The position numbers were made by a program, and so were the translations under genes. From assembly GCA_030248225.1 (NCBI GenBank), contig JASANE010007440.1:1-64000 (forward strand): a stretch of DNA of 64,000 nt, written 5' to 3'. This stretch comes from Trileptium ribeirensis. Lineage: Eukaryota > Nematoda > Enoplea > Enoplida > Thoracostomopsidae. Shown here piece by piece: positions 25,011 through 37,519 of this stretch. Positions within the stretch are counted from its first letter, which is position 1; each line of letters opens with the position of its first letter. The notes below the pieces were generated by a model, which worked only from the letters and a program-made list of their open reading frames with translations, was not told where the DNA came from and did no database searches.

Positions 25011-27284
25011 ATCTTCCTGCGAAGAAAAAGATCTAACAAACACAACAAGATCCACAGACATCCCAACAATACAAGAAAAAACATAGAACAAAAAACAGAA
25101 AAACAAGAAATTCACACACCGCGCCCACCCCGCACCTCCCATCCATTCAAAACACACCAGAAGGGAAAGACAAAAAAACAAACAAACAATCCAAAAAAGA
25201 CACAACCTCAAACAACCCACCACCATCCTAATGTGTTCGATGACAACTTCTACTAAAACATACGACTGACCGAATGACGAAGAAAAAAGGGGGGGGCAAG
25301 AAAAACGGAAAAACGGAACGATTCCTTTTTTGTTCAAGCCGACTAGGCACGATCGGGGTTGCGGCGCGGTGTGAGGTATCCGTTTAAACGGCTTGCGGGA
25401 CAATCGTCCAACCGGTTGATTTTTCTTGATTTTAATATCCATTGCATCTCCTTTTTGACCTCGAGTTTTGGGTGATGCGACGAGTCCCTTCATCAACAGA
25501 CGGCACCTATCCGAAGGCAAATTGGGCCTCATTTCTTACCTATCAGGGGCGTTTGGGCCACTCTGGCCATGGTTGCTCGGTCCGGGACGCATTGGCGTCC
25601 TTTGGTTCGTTCTTCGGTTGTTTAACTTTTGACTCTCCCTAACGAGGTTCTTTTGAGTCCACAGCAAAATAGCAGAGTAAAAACCGCACTGCTGTGCAGA
25701 ACAGACAACCAACAAACAAAAAAAAAACGAAATGTGCTCGCGGCGCAAGGTTAAGACATGTAAAAACTGCAGCGGACTTGAATTCTCCGTGCAGGTTCAA
25801 CTCACTAACTGGGAAAATGCAACTAGACGCTACTAAAACTAAAGAAAGGAGAAACCTGGCATACATAGTACGTAGCCTAACGGGCAAACCGAGTAAAATT
25901 CAAATAAAAGCTAAACTCAGCGATCAACTCGCTCCAAAAGGAAAAAGGGGTTTTGCACTCGCTCGGTTTGGGGCCGAAATGGCCCGGGCGAGGAGATAAG
26001 TTTTCTTTGTTTTAGAAAGTCATAAAATTTTACTTGAGGGCGGGGACACAATGTGTTTCTCCCGCAATGGCGGTTTCTAGTGATGGGGGCAGGGGCAAGC
26101 CTAGATCCTATTTCATTTGAGCCGCGGTCTCCAGAGAAGACCATTGTGTATTGTAAGGGCGAGCGTTAGTAAATTTGGTTGTTTTAATCATGTCCTTATT
26201 TGAGTCCAAAACTGGCATGCTACTACTAAACGATGCACCATCGGCACCGGTCGATGTCGGCTAAATTTTGTTCGGCTGGGGGTTTCTTCCTCCAGCTCAT
26301 TTCGCTTATACTGAGGCGAACGGACACCTACAAGTACTCCGGTCAGTCGTCCTGATGATACGGTCGTACAAATGAGATGCCTACAAATATTCACTTTAGA
26401 ATCCGATTTAAACAGATATGCCGCGATGATCCCTAGTAAACATTCCATGAAATCAGCAAACACCTTAAGCTCAAATTAGTGTGCCTAGAATTTGTTTAAT
26501 CTTTTAGGCTCCCAAATTTTCTTAACTCGCAAAGCAAAACGGAATTTTAAGGGTTTCCTAAAACCCGACGGAGGCTAGTCCTCCGTCCCTAATCTGCGGT
26601 TCTGTCCAAGCTCAAACACGGCATGAGCGTTGGACGTTCAACTAAACTGTAAATTTGAAAACCATAATAGTAAGCCATTGCACAATTCCTAAATTTGTGG
26701 TATGCACGTTCAAGAAATTTTACCGTGGTCACCTCAGGAAAATTCGTCGATCCTAACTCAAGAGAAGCAAGCCGTGTAAAAAGCTTGGACGAGAAGCGTC
26801 CACTTTGGTTGTACCTTACCTAAGACCACGGGGAATCAGACTGACTTCGACTTGGTTAGTAAATTTTCCCTATGCTCGGCACCTATGTACCCTAAGTCAC
26901 CTCGCGCCTCCACTTCGGAATTCGATCCTAGATATTTATTCCAGTTGGGGTTAGTGTGTAGCGGTTCGACGGAACCCAGGGGTTGAATTGCAAAAAGGTA
27001 ATATGTCTGTTTACACAAAAAGGGACGCTACATTCGCTGGATACCTACACGAACGGCCTGTTACAGTTCACACAGCAGGGAAATTAAACCCCTGCATACG
27101 CCGATCCTTTCTCGTACTTACATTCGTTGATCCTTGGGGCAGCACCAGCTGAACCCCCTTCGCGAGGTGTATACCTACGCGGAAATCTTTAGCGATCGAT
27201 CCCGTACGAAGCGAAAAGCGAAGAAACCAGGAAAAACACCGAGCAAGTGAAAACAATGAACAATTAATACTCAAAATCCCGCGT

Positions 27285-27316
27285 CGGAGCCGGTCAGTAG
27301 AGTCGACCGAACTCCG
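27285..27316 (+). other. conserved central hairpin of block A
   Basis: CGGAG-C-CGGTC pairs with GACCG-AA-CTCCG across a 9-base loop. The counterpart in block B (42529-42559) has CAGAG pairing with CTCTG. One G-C pair is replaced by A-T on both sides, as expected if pairing is under selection. Both are followed directly by CGCTGCCGAAGTC. Confidence 0.6.
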
Positions 27317-28235
27317 CGCTGCCGAAGTCAAACTGATTCCACGAGTCGACGCGTTGGTCGTCGCCTCGAATTTTTCGCCTGTATGTTACGATGGCGATTT
27401 TGTCGCCATCCAATCGTCGTCGGTCGGGCAACGCCCCTTTTTCTTGAGCTTTAGTTCAGTGTCCAATTGGGGACACTTCCGGAAAATTGAATCTTGACGG
27501 CTACCGTAAACCGTCGATGTCCTTAAAGAGAGTCGGCTCCAATTAAACTTGCCGACTTAGAGTTTGAATCTTCCGAGTACTCGGAAGTTGACCATCTGTG
27601 ATTTTTGTCCAAATTCTCCCAAGAAAAGTAAATTTTGAAGTTCCAATTTCCCGTCCTCATCGCCGGATGTCCAGCGAAGTCAGATCCTATCCTAACAAGA
27701 TTTGAACTCTTTCCGGTCCCAGCGTAACTTAAGCTATTTCAAATGGTTTTGGGTCACGCAATTTCCTTCTCCAGCCCCAATTAGCGTGACAATCTGCTCA
27801 TAATTCGAACTATTCGCTCTTCCCAGCATATCCCGAGTCGGCAAACATCAACTCGGCCTTTGTTGTCCTCGACTTGCCGACGTCCTAATTAAGCTAATTT
27901 GACTTAGCGGTTGACCCTCGTGCGCGAGGACACTCAAAAACTTCGAGAGAAAAGCGAGTTTGTTCGAGATTCCATGTGACTGCCTGTGCTCAAACGGTTC
28001 GCCGGGGGGGAACCGGCGACGGGAAAAACATCCGTCTCGAGCTCAGAGACGGGGTAGATCCAAACGTACTCCTAATTGCTCAGGGGCCCTGCTCCAAGGC
28101 CCCTAGGGTCCGCGGGAGGGCCCTAAAGTCACCCCCCGTTCGTCCTATCAGTCTATACTTCGTCCGTCCGTAAAACTCTGAAATTTTAGCGATTTTTGTC
28201 TGTTTTGTCCTCGTCCGTCCGCTGTTATGTCGTGT

Positions 28236-28275
28236 CCTTAAATAGATATATATATATATATATATATATATGTAT
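28236..28275. repeat. (TA)n microsatellite
   Basis: A run of about 17 TA units, with a GTATT interruption at its right end. It lies within block A. Confidence 0.95.
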
Positions 28276-28376
28276 TAATACTTACATGTCAACATAATAT
28301 ATAAAGTATATATGTCTACACACAAGGATACACATATACGAACACGCACACATTACACACAGTAGACACAGCGGCG

Positions 28377-28404
28377 TCCTGAGCGACAGAAAGGTCGCTC
28401 AGGA
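28377..28404 (+). other. perfect 11-bp stem-loop in block A
   Basis: TCCTGAGCGAC and GTCGCTCAGGA flank a six-base loop (AGAAAG). It is not followed by a T-run, so it does not look like a terminator. It is the strongest of many hairpins in this block. Confidence 0.8.
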
Positions 28405-29915
28405 TAAACACAAACTCACAACACACCAAACACAACAACGACAAAGCAACAAAGAAGAAAACCGACCAGAAACGTCGGTTAAAGAAAGAAAATGAGGACA
28501 AAAACGAAAGGACAGCGAGGACACGAGACGGGAGTGGGAAGGGTAGCGGGACAAGGGGAATCCGAGAAGATTTTCGAGGGGCTGGGGCCAAATTCGGTCC
28601 CAGGACGGAAAACGGGGTCGATTGATACCAAACACGAGGGGGAAGGACGTAATAGCGGGTTGGAACCCACTTGTGGGTTCGGATGTGTATTAGTATGGGG
28701 GCGTTTAGCGGGCTCTCCTGCGCTAACGGACGGGCGGAGCGACGCCCGCCAGGTATCGTTGGACTCAGCGTCCAACGACGATTTGAACGAGGGGTGATAC
28801 CGCCATCGGGGCGGTAGAAGTAAAAGTGGTGCTAAAATTGGTGCGATTAGAGAGAGTCGAGGCAACGATGGGGGGCGCGTTTGTTGGTCGTGCGGGTTAA
28901 CGGAGCGGCGGAGCGAGACCCGCCGGGTATTTTTGGAGATGTCTCATCGAGACAAATCTAACGAGGGGTGATTCGCCCATTTTAGAGTAGAGTGAAAAAT
29001 CTCGAATTGTCGGCGCCCATCAACAGTTGACGACTGCTTTCTAGGCACTTCCTGTGGCTATCGCGGGTCAGCGGGGATTCGGGCACAGGTACAAAGCATA
29101 TGGTTGGATTCAACTAGTCACGGTGAACAAAACGAGGGGTCGCGTGCACCGATTCTAACGCGGGGTGTGGCGGCGAGAGTGTTAGAAAGTGGGGTTCGTA
29201 TTAGTTGCATACTACAATAGGTCGCAGAAACAAGGCCGGTTGGTTTAAAAGTTGTCCACAGCATACACACATGAATAGATACATGTATATATTTTATATA
29301 TGATGCATCCTAACTGCATGGAAAGTGATGGTCCGGGTTCCCTGATGACAGTCCTACCTAGCGTAAGTAGCGATCGTCTCTGCGGGTTACAAGCGGAGTT
29401 GCGACGTTGCCCGGAGGGCCTTTGGATATCTATTTGAAATTTCCAAAAGCGTTTCTCCAGCCTACTCTGGTTCTTTCCGTACCATGATATCGCAGACGGT
29501 GACGGACCTTTAAACGAGCCCGGCATCCGTCATCCCCTATAGTTACAAGTGCTACCAAAGTGTGATTTCCGTCTATTCTAGCTCGTTGTTCTCCATAACC
29601 ATTACCTAGTATTTTATTATAACCAAGTAAATTTAATATTTTTGATTTCGGTCTTAACAGACGTGTTTTCCTGAACGTGCAGCCAGGGGCCTCCTATTCC
29701 CGGACGGTCGTAACCGTCAACCCTATAACACGAATACCTACCGGTTGAGTTGTCGACTGCCTTCCAACTGTCGTCGGCGTAGTACTCTATTCTCGGTCCT
29801 ACAGGTCGGTTGGGGCTCATTTCCTCGCAAATTGGGGACCGATTGGAACACTCGTCCCTAACGGATTACACTGGTACAAAATGGTCCATTGGACCAAGCG
29901 GTACGTTTATGCAAA

Positions 29916-30500
29916 ACGGCACATTTTTACACAAAATATAAAAATGCACATTTTATACAAAACAAACTGCACATTTTATACAAAACAAACTGCACATTTT
30001 ATACAAAATAACTTGCACATTTTATACAAAATAACTGCACATTTTATACAAAATAACTGCACACTTTTATACAAAATAAACTGCACTTTTTATACAAAAT
30101 AACTGCACACTTTTATACAAAATAAACTGCACCTTTTTATACAAAATGACCTGCACACTTTATACAAAATAACTGCACACTTTTATACAAAATAAACTGC
30201 ACTTTTTTATACAAAACAAAATGCACACTTTTATACAAAATAAACTGCACTTTTTATACAAAATAACTGCACACTTTTATACAAAATAAACTGCACTTTT
30301 TATACAAAATAACTGCACACTTTTATACAAAATAAACTGCACTTTTTATACAAAACAACTGCACACTTTTATACAAAATAAACTGCACTTTTTATACAAA
30401 ATAACTGCACACTTTTATACAAAATAAACTGCACTTTTTATACAAAATAAAATGCACTTTTCATACAAAATATTATGCACTTTTTATACAAAATATTAAC
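29916..30500. repeat. minisatellite of 22-24 bp units forming ~46 bp dimers
   Basis: Units alternate between ACTGCACACTTTTATACAAA and ACTGCACTTTTTATACAAA, each followed by ATA or ATAA. They form a two-unit higher-order period over about 580 bases, with roughly 25 units. Early units at the left end are more varied (GCACATTTTATACAAAACAA). The array lies just before the 3' end of block A. Confidence 0.95.
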
Positions 30501-30622
30501 GTAAACCACACGGTCAATATTTTCCTGCAGAATGTCTGCTGATGCGAAGCGACCCTTGTACGTGACCAGCTCTATCCGACGTATCCCAGTCCAATTTTGG
30601 GTGTAATCGTCCTAAAATATCC

Positions 30623-30649
30623 GTGACAGGGTCGGAACGACCCTGTTAC
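30623..30649 (+). other. 3'-terminal hairpin of block A
   Basis: GTGACAGGGTCG pairs with CGACCCTGTTAC over a GAA loop: 12 base pairs, one of them G-T. The same kind of hairpin, with GTAAC...GTTAC at its base, closes block B at 46283-46307, also followed by A. Confidence 0.65.
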
Positions 30650-30659
30650 ATATGCAGAC

Positions 30660-33600
30660 TCTAAAGTGAAAAAATAGCGCAGAGTGAGCAAAACCTCCCA
30701 GCCCCAATAGCAGTTTTAAACTGATCAGTAAAATATGTCGGATTTATTGACAAAAATGAAGCTCCAGTAAGAAGCTCGCCAAATATGTAATTTTTCTTGA
30801 CAACATGGAGCTCCACTAAAAAGGTTGTCAGTTTCCAAATTAAAATTTTTATAGCTCCTGTGACTAACACGCCGTTAGCTGTCGCTTAGCCAAACCCATG
30901 CGTACGGTAAAGTACAAGTGAGGATTCTCGTTTATAGCCGTCGAGTTATAGATAGTCACCGCTCTTCCTAGATTCCGTTAAAAAATGAGCACAGAATGTA
31001 TGTGTCACAGGGCACATGTGTTGTCGTTGACATCGAAATCGTTCGTCAAAAACATGATGAGTAGCCAAAATAAATTTATTTTACTCGATCAACCTAAGAT
31101 AAACTTTGTCAGAGTTGATAAGGTAGGCAAGCCCGTAGATAGGCATACCAGCAAAAGTTGTGCAACAAGGCAGATAAAACAAAATAAAACGTTGCAGCTT
31201 GCGCAGTAAAAGAGATCAAGGATAAATACTCAACAACGATGACGCCGCTGAAAAATTGAGCAAAATTATGTTAGACCGCTTTTCTAAAACATCCGACTTC
31301 CTTTAATCAAAGAAAACCCCCTGAACCTTGATACATTTATCAAGGAAAGAAGGAAATATAGGCACGTTCTTGAAAAAGTGCAGGTGCCATTAAAAATCAC
31401 ATTTAGCGACATATTGACATTCAGCGTTGGTTGTTGTAGGAGAACGAGTTCTATTAACCTGAAATCAAAGAATAAAAAGTGATGACCGAAACGACTCAGA
31501 TTTATATCGCCTAACCTTCCTTAAATTTACCAGTGTTAACAAACACTGACAAGACAACAGGTTGTTGCACAAAAACAACCTGAAAAATTGTGGAAAACAC
31601 AAAAACAGCCGCAAAAGTAAGGTTTGACCCAAATCATCAATGAGTCGAGTTTAGCGTCGTCGGAACAAGTCATTGCCCTTTAAGGTTGAGGTTGCTACAA
31701 CATTAGAAAAGTCGAAACACCAAAAATGAGGACCTACATTAAGCACGGAGGAGCGACTATGTTCAACTAAAGACGAGATATACGTGTGAAAATTTCAGAA
31801 ATAGCAAGGAGTGAAAGTTAGACTGCCGCCTGTGAGTTATTATAATCTTCTTCAAAACAAAATTTGGGCTTCCTTGAGTGAAAGATGAGGAATGACGGAT
31901 CAACCTTATTAAATTTACGTCAGCCTAGAGAGATGACTCTTATAATGGTCCTCTAATGAATCATACAAGAAAACTACACACGTGTGCATACGAAAGGAAA
32001 GATGCCAAACACCCTGGCAATCCCTGCCTGTGGCCTGCAAACCTGGTCGATTCCCTAGCACTAGGTACATCGCTACCGCTCCCTTGAGTGTCAAGTAAGC
32101 CGAGGTCGTATGGGCGCCGTTTAGTAGGAAGCCAGCCAACGGTGCAGATGGGTAACCCGCCTGAAGCTATTGGGAGTTTTTGGTTTTGGCTCAGTTTCGA
32201 CTGAATCGACTCGAAAATTTTTCCCTGTAGTAAATAAATAACTTCAGCTAGGATAAGCTCCGCAACAACTTTGTGAAAGGTACACAGATTCGATACAACG
32301 GTTCCCACGGTATTCATAATAAGATGGAATATTTTTAGAATGGAGAGCGACCGCTCAAGCTTAGTTCCTTATGTACATTTAGAAATTCTCTGCCAAGCAG
32401 TGAGTGGTCAGAAGACATACTTAGGTACACCGATATATATTGGTGTACTCGTCAGAAAGACGAAGGTACAAAGCGTCAACAAGAGCTAAATTACAACTAC
32501 CGTCACGTGGATAAAATGTAACACCGTCTACACTTAATGATACATGTATAATCACTAGCAAATTCCCAAATATTGTTGGGCCTTTTAGTGCACTAAAGTT
32601 GAGAAAAATACCAATTTTTAGCACCAAATTTTAAATAAACAACTTTAAAGAAAAGAAGCATTATGCTATTTTCAGGCCAAAAATATGTAGTCACCTATTA
32701 TGCCTTTTACTACTTGTTGCCATGTCACAGCTGAATTTTGAAACGTCCACAGTCCAAATGAATTTCTGCTCGTTTCTGCAATGTAATCTTGTGGCGATTA
32801 TTTTAATGGCAATTTGGTACATAGCTAAGTATAAAGAATCTGTTTTTGGTTTTGCTTATGCTTTTGTCTCTCCCTTTTTCAATTATTATTAAGGTCCTAC
32901 TATTTTTACGGTAGTTGGGAATTCCCCAACCTAGGCGCTTAGTATGTATATACAATAACACATAAAAACCTAAAATGCATTTTTATAAAATAAAATTTCT
33001 ATTTCGACCCATCCCAGACATCGTTTACATGTCGTAACTGATGTTGCACAATTAGCATATCTATAACACAAACTATGTACCAATAAGGATTGAGGAAAAA
33101 AAGGTAAGATGTGAAATAACGTGTTTGGAAATCTTTGTAAGGCCGCACTTAGGTGTCAATATTTTGTTTCCTGAGAAAACCAGCGTGACCTTTCGATATA
33201 CAGTTATTATTGTCATGTCCTGTTAATAATAGCTATGAGATTTTATATTTATAATCTACAAGCCCAACTACGGTTGCTGGGTATATAAATCCCTAATTTG
33301 CCACGAACGAAGAAGAAGTTTAAATATCGATTTGTAATTGCTGCAAAATGTTTATATTTTTAATGGCAGATTATTTACTTCGTACATAAACGAAATGTTT
33401 TATCGCAATTATAATACAGAGGTTGTTTCGGCGATTTAGTAAAAACACCATATGATACCCTCGACCTCTTCAATTTTACTGAACGTTTCTGGCAGGTTTT
33501 TTGTCAAGAACGAAAGTGTAATTCTGGAACCAAAATTTCAATATATACATAGTCTTAATTTTCCAAAAGAATTGCAAAAGTTTAGTACCGATATATTTAC

Positions 33601-33840
33601 TCATGAAATTTGAAATTTGGTATTAGAAGTAAAACAATCGGCACCATCAAAGTCTGATAATTAAAGTTTTGAAGGTTGAGGTTTAAAACTTTATTTTACG
33701 ATGAAAATTTATAACGTTATGAGTTGATATTTTACACTTTTAGGTAACGTCTGCAAATTGTAAACTGATAGAGATAAAACAAATTAGCAATGCGTGTCTT
33801 GTCTCAGATGGAAAATATATATTTCATAGAGAAAAGTTTG
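30660..33840. other. about 3.2 kb of AT-rich sequence with no recognised gene
   Basis: Short ORFs exist (for example on the minus strand at 31.9-32.3 kb) but show no family motif, no splice context and ordinary composition. No array or terminal repeat was found. Confidence 0.4.
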
Positions 33841-33843
33841 AGG

Positions 33844-34777
33844 GACTGAGGAAGGTAAATAATGTTTATTTATCGATCAATATGTCAGTTTTTGGACCCC
33901 CAGATCAAAAAAATGTCTTCCATTATATACCCTTGCGTATATTGCGTCAAATGCAATGTGCTTACAACTAGAATAAACACTTTCGCACTGTCTCCAGTCG
34001 CGTCCTTTTACTATACATACGTTTGTTACATGTTGTTCTGTAGGAAACTTGAAATTGTTGGTTTATATTGTTCTAAATAAAATAACAAGAAGGTAAAATT
34101 TGGTCAGTGGTCAGAGACACTGTTTAGGCTAGCGTTAGGCAAACAGTGCCCGTCAGATCATAAATGATATCTTTCTAATCAGAATGCTATAATTGAGACA
34201 AATTGTCATACTGCTCGCACAGTTCAAAAAATAGAGTTGATTGCCAAGAAACAGATAACTATTCATATGCTGCGTTGCAGATAACGCTACTTTACTTCAA
34301 TGTAGACTGATTTACAAGGTTTGCAAGCTCACTGGCTGGTGCTTAACGCAATTTATGTTAGCCAAGCTTACGCTAAGTGCTTCTTCTTAATCCATACTTT
34401 GTTACCTAGTTGGACCGGTTAAATTCGAACATACCCCACAGACTTCTGAATGTGTAAAATAGCTGCAACAATCATCGACCTGGATTTGTTTTGTTAACAA
34501 ACTCCTGCAAGTTAAGATGAAAATTTCCTGCTGAAATTATGCGCAGTATTTACGTTTCACACGGTACACGGTAAATTGCTGAGATAATCTTTTCTTTTGC
34601 TTGGATGTGTTGGGATTTGATCAGTATAATGTTTGGGTCACCGATCAAGCAAAAATTTGGAAAATTTCTAACAAAATTGTTAAACCGCAATTCCGGTTCC
34701 GGTATGGGTTTTGCTCTTTCCCGCAACCGCAACCGGAACACGGGTTTCGCCGGAACCGGAATTCCGGTTACTCCCTG
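33844..34777. repeat. dispersed direct repeat, left copy
   Basis: It matches 46528-47436 over about 0.9 kb with scattered substitutions and small indels. Shared landmarks are GACTGAGGAAGGTAAATAATG (written short of its full length), CAAATGCAATGTGCTTACAAC, AGCCAAGCTTACGCTAAGTG and a final GGAACCGGAATTCC tract before TTACTCCCTG. Both copies keep the same short frame (CVYCVKCNVLTTRINT), but it is too short to call a gene. Confidence 0.9.
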
Positions 34778-34779
34778 GT

Positions 34780-37090
34780 ACTGATAGACGACATAATAGA
34801 AGAGCAGCCACCGTACTTCATAACCAAATAAATACAACTTATATACCGTAATATATATATTTTTATGTTTAGTAATAATAGAATTTATTATATGCTGTGC
34901 CAAAAAACCTAGTTGCTGGTTTTGGTTTTCTGTTGTACGATGAGTTACGGCAGAGCCACCCTAGATTTTGTTTCAAGTTATTGTTCAGCAGGTCCGTATT
35001 TGGGGGCTCGTATATATTATTACGTGTTATAGGCGCAGTAGCTCAATCGGTAGTGCGTTGAACTATCGAGCGTAAGGCCTTGTATTCGAACCCGCATCAG
35101 GGTGATTTATTCTGTCATTCCTCCGGGGTCGGTTAATAGATTAGCATACATGCGTAAATCACTGATTGCGACAATACCACTAAGTTTTAGTCGGGAAGCT
35201 GTAAGATTTTACTTGTTTCGCCAATGATGGAACCCGTTGTTAACAAGGGAATTTTTCTTGTTATCGCTATGGAGTATTTGATGGGCGATGAGGCTTCTTC
35301 GTAAGTATAATTTTATCTGTTTTATATATTCCTAACGTTTCCCTAGTTCTTTTATTCCTTCGCTGCTGGCGTTAATGGTTCACGTCTAAATAAAATTTTA
35401 TTCTTATGTACATACAAGGACGCTTAGTAGTGATCCCACGTTCTAATCTATGTCCAGTTATCATTGTGTTTCGAAATTACGGCGGCCCTAGACTTGAATT
35501 CATCTGTATATCACAAAGTTGCTATTTACACATTGTGAAAAATATATGAGGCTATCCTTATCGCTGCATATTGAAAGTTGGTTCTGTATGTTTTAAGTGA
35601 TCATGGAGCGAACTCATTCCTTTACATTTTTGCATTACAATGTTATTGTTGCAACTTATGTTTAGGTATCCATTTATGTTTATGCGATTTAGTAAATTAT
35701 TGTCGCGAAGTGTTTCGTTTACAACATTTAAGCCGTTGGTAGCAAGCGAGTGGACTTCATCTGCTTTAAAGTTGTTAAGGTTTGTTATATAATATATATC
35801 CGGAGTTTTGAAACTCTTCAAAAATACCGGATCAGAGCCTGTTCTGAGTTGTGAATGTGGAACATAGGTGGGCGTTCGTCTTGGAGACAATTATGCTCAG
35901 AATTTAATTATACTGATTGATTCAATTATACACATTGTGATTACCTATTATATACGCAAATAAAATAAGAATTGAAGCAGATTTTCTTTCAAAAATTATT
36001 TTGTTCCAAATTCCGTCACTTTAATAAATAGTGAGCAAACAGTTATAATCGGAATGGCTAGTCTGATTTATGCAGTTGCACAGTGGGTTGCTTTTTTACA
36101 TGGATATAAAAGACCTTGTGTACTATGATTATCTGTGTGTCGAACATCTTAAAAACATGTTACCGCGGTTGACGAATCATCGCAATGCGGGTGATTTCCT
36201 ATTTAGAAAAAGAAAATTATGTAATTTTATCGTTAATGAACATGTGTACCCATTGCTACGCGTTGATGTCACAACTCGAAATTATTGTGGCTTCTCGTAG
36301 AAATACAACGCACCCCTTGTTCGAGGGGCTCCTGAGAAGACACTATATGTAGTGCTGTAGCTCTAACGAAACATTAGAAATGGTTTTTTGGTTTTAATAA
36401 ACCATCAGTTTACATGAATGATTCAAGTATCAATCGATAGGTCTTGTGGTAAGTAGTCGAACGTGCCTCATGACCGGGCCCGGGCTATTTCAGAAATTAG
36501 TCATTAGATTTCGGTTTTTCCCTCTTTTTTCCACTTACTACTATCGTATCAACGCTGTTGTCTTGAATGGATGGTCTGAATTTTGTTCCAGTCTTAAGAC
36601 ACTGTTGGTAAGGAATTTCGCCGTTCTCCGATATTCGAAGGCTGAGCCCAGTCATGGCCAAAAACATGTCAAATTTGGCTCATTTTTGGCAAAAAGTAAC
36701 GACCGAAAAAGTTATTTTGAGATGCGCTAATTTTGTTTAGTTTTTTAATATTTTCTACTTGAACTAAAATCTAGCCTTCCAAGCAAAATATTTTTCGTCT
36801 TGAATGGATATATATATTGAAAGAATGTTTTATTTTAAAATTGAAAATTAAACTGCTTTTTATCAAATTTCCGCATATCTGGTGCTCAATTGGACTCTGT
36901 GACACGCCATTTAGCACTTCTAAGATGCCTGAAAAAATCTAAAATTTTTGCTTAACTTTAGGTATACAGTAGACCCGCATTTTTTGGTCCGAACTTGCTA
37001 GTTCAAAAGTAAACTTAGCTAAATTTGGGACTCTAGTGGCTTTATGAAAATCGGTATATATAGTGAAGTGTTTCGAAGTCATCTTCTGCT
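34780..37090. other. non-coding sequence apart from a tRNA-like segment
   Basis: It contains the tRNA-like sequence at 35.03-35.10 kb, listed separately. No protein-coding exon or other repeat is recognised. Confidence 0.4.
35032..35102 (+). repeat. tRNA-like sequence, probably a SINE head or tRNA pseudogene
   Basis: It contains an A-box-like TAGCTCAATCGGTAGTGCG at 35039-35057 and a B-box-like ATTCGAACC at 35084-35092, at about tRNA spacing. It ends in CAGGG. The D-arm nearly pairs, but the anticodon stem, the T stem and the acceptor ends do not. It is therefore not a working tRNA; a tRNA-derived SINE or degenerate tRNA fits better. The tail beyond 35103 shows no poly-A. Confidence 0.5.
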
Positions 37091-37104
37091 ATATATTGGT
37101 CAAG

Positions 37105-37465
37105 AAAAATGATAAAAACGAGTTACGAAAACAATTTCCTAAACGGAAATTGGAAACAGAATCGCCGGTATGCTTTTTCAGTCATAACAATTCCCTTTAT
37201 TCCCTCACTCACTGTAGTATCGAAAATAAGCAGAACATCGAATCCATGTGGAAAGCAAATTAAACAGTGTTCTCTCACGTCTCATGTTAGTTACTTCATC
37301 CATTAAAATATCAAAAGCAAGAAACCCCTTCGGCAAACAGGAATTTTCATTTAGACGCTAAATTAACAAAAACAAGTATTTGTAACATCCCTTTCTAAGT
37401 GAATGCTATTTTAGCTACGTACAGTTGTAACATCAAGGGAATCTGCAAATTGCAAGTAAAAATTT
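37105..37465 (-). repeat. dispersed repeat, inverted copy of 48165-48550
   Basis: The reverse complement reads CAGATTCCCTTGATGTTAC and TAGCTAAAATAGCATTCA at its start and later AATTGTTATGACTGAAAAAG. This is collinear with the plus strand at 48165-48550. The divergence is moderate. Confidence 0.85.
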
Positions 37466-37519
37466 ATCAGAACGTAGTGAAACGTAGTGGAGATTGTGTG
37501 TTGCCGGGGCCAATCTTTT

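Larger units (their letters stand above)
25560..30650. mobile_element. block A: long structured, non-coding element of unknown class
   Basis: A stretch of about 5 kb, less AT-rich than its surroundings, without recognisable coding. It carries many perfect hairpins with unrelated stems, for example 26567-26587 (8 bp), 27390-27410 (8 bp), 27570-27587 (8 bp), 28377-28404 (11 bp) and 28757-28777 (8 bp). A central hairpin at 27285-27316 and the phrase CGCTGCCGAAGTC are shared with block B. A minisatellite follows at 29.92-30.50 kb, then a 12-bp terminal hairpin ending in GTTACA. The right end (about 30650) is well marked by comparison with B. The left end is not known and could lie between 25.0 and 25.6 kb. 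ORFs over it (for example 28492-28797) look like by-products of composition. It could be the 3' part of a retroelement, a viral-like insertion or a structured RNA gene; none of these is shown. Confidence 0.45.

Noticed and set aside
25005..25532. 175-codon minus-strand ORF with a hydrophobic C-terminal half
   Set aside because: The hydrophobic half comes from a long A/C-rich tract read backwards (CAAACAACAAAA-like). No start context, splice sites or domain.
26345..26380. CTGATGA followed by a short stem and CAAA, like a hammerhead ribozyme core
   Set aside because: The conserved GAAA is CAAA and the second stem has only three pairs; I found no fitting stems I and III.
28316..28865. Long overlapping ORFs on both strands in block A
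   Set aside because: High local GC lowers stop frequency; the peptides are Pro/Ser/Arg-rich, differ by frame and match no family I know.
31915..32317. 118-codon minus-strand ORF as a gene
   Set aside because: No motif or splice support, and a second overlapping frame is equally open.
34590..34750. ORFs over alternating AACCGGAACCGG-like sequence
   Set aside because: Open frames arise from the short GGAACC repetition shared with 46.34-46.38 and 47.38-47.42 kb; no protein signal.
35032..35102. A working tRNA gene
   Set aside because: The A- and B-box-like segments are right in spacing, but the anticodon, T and acceptor stems do not pair.
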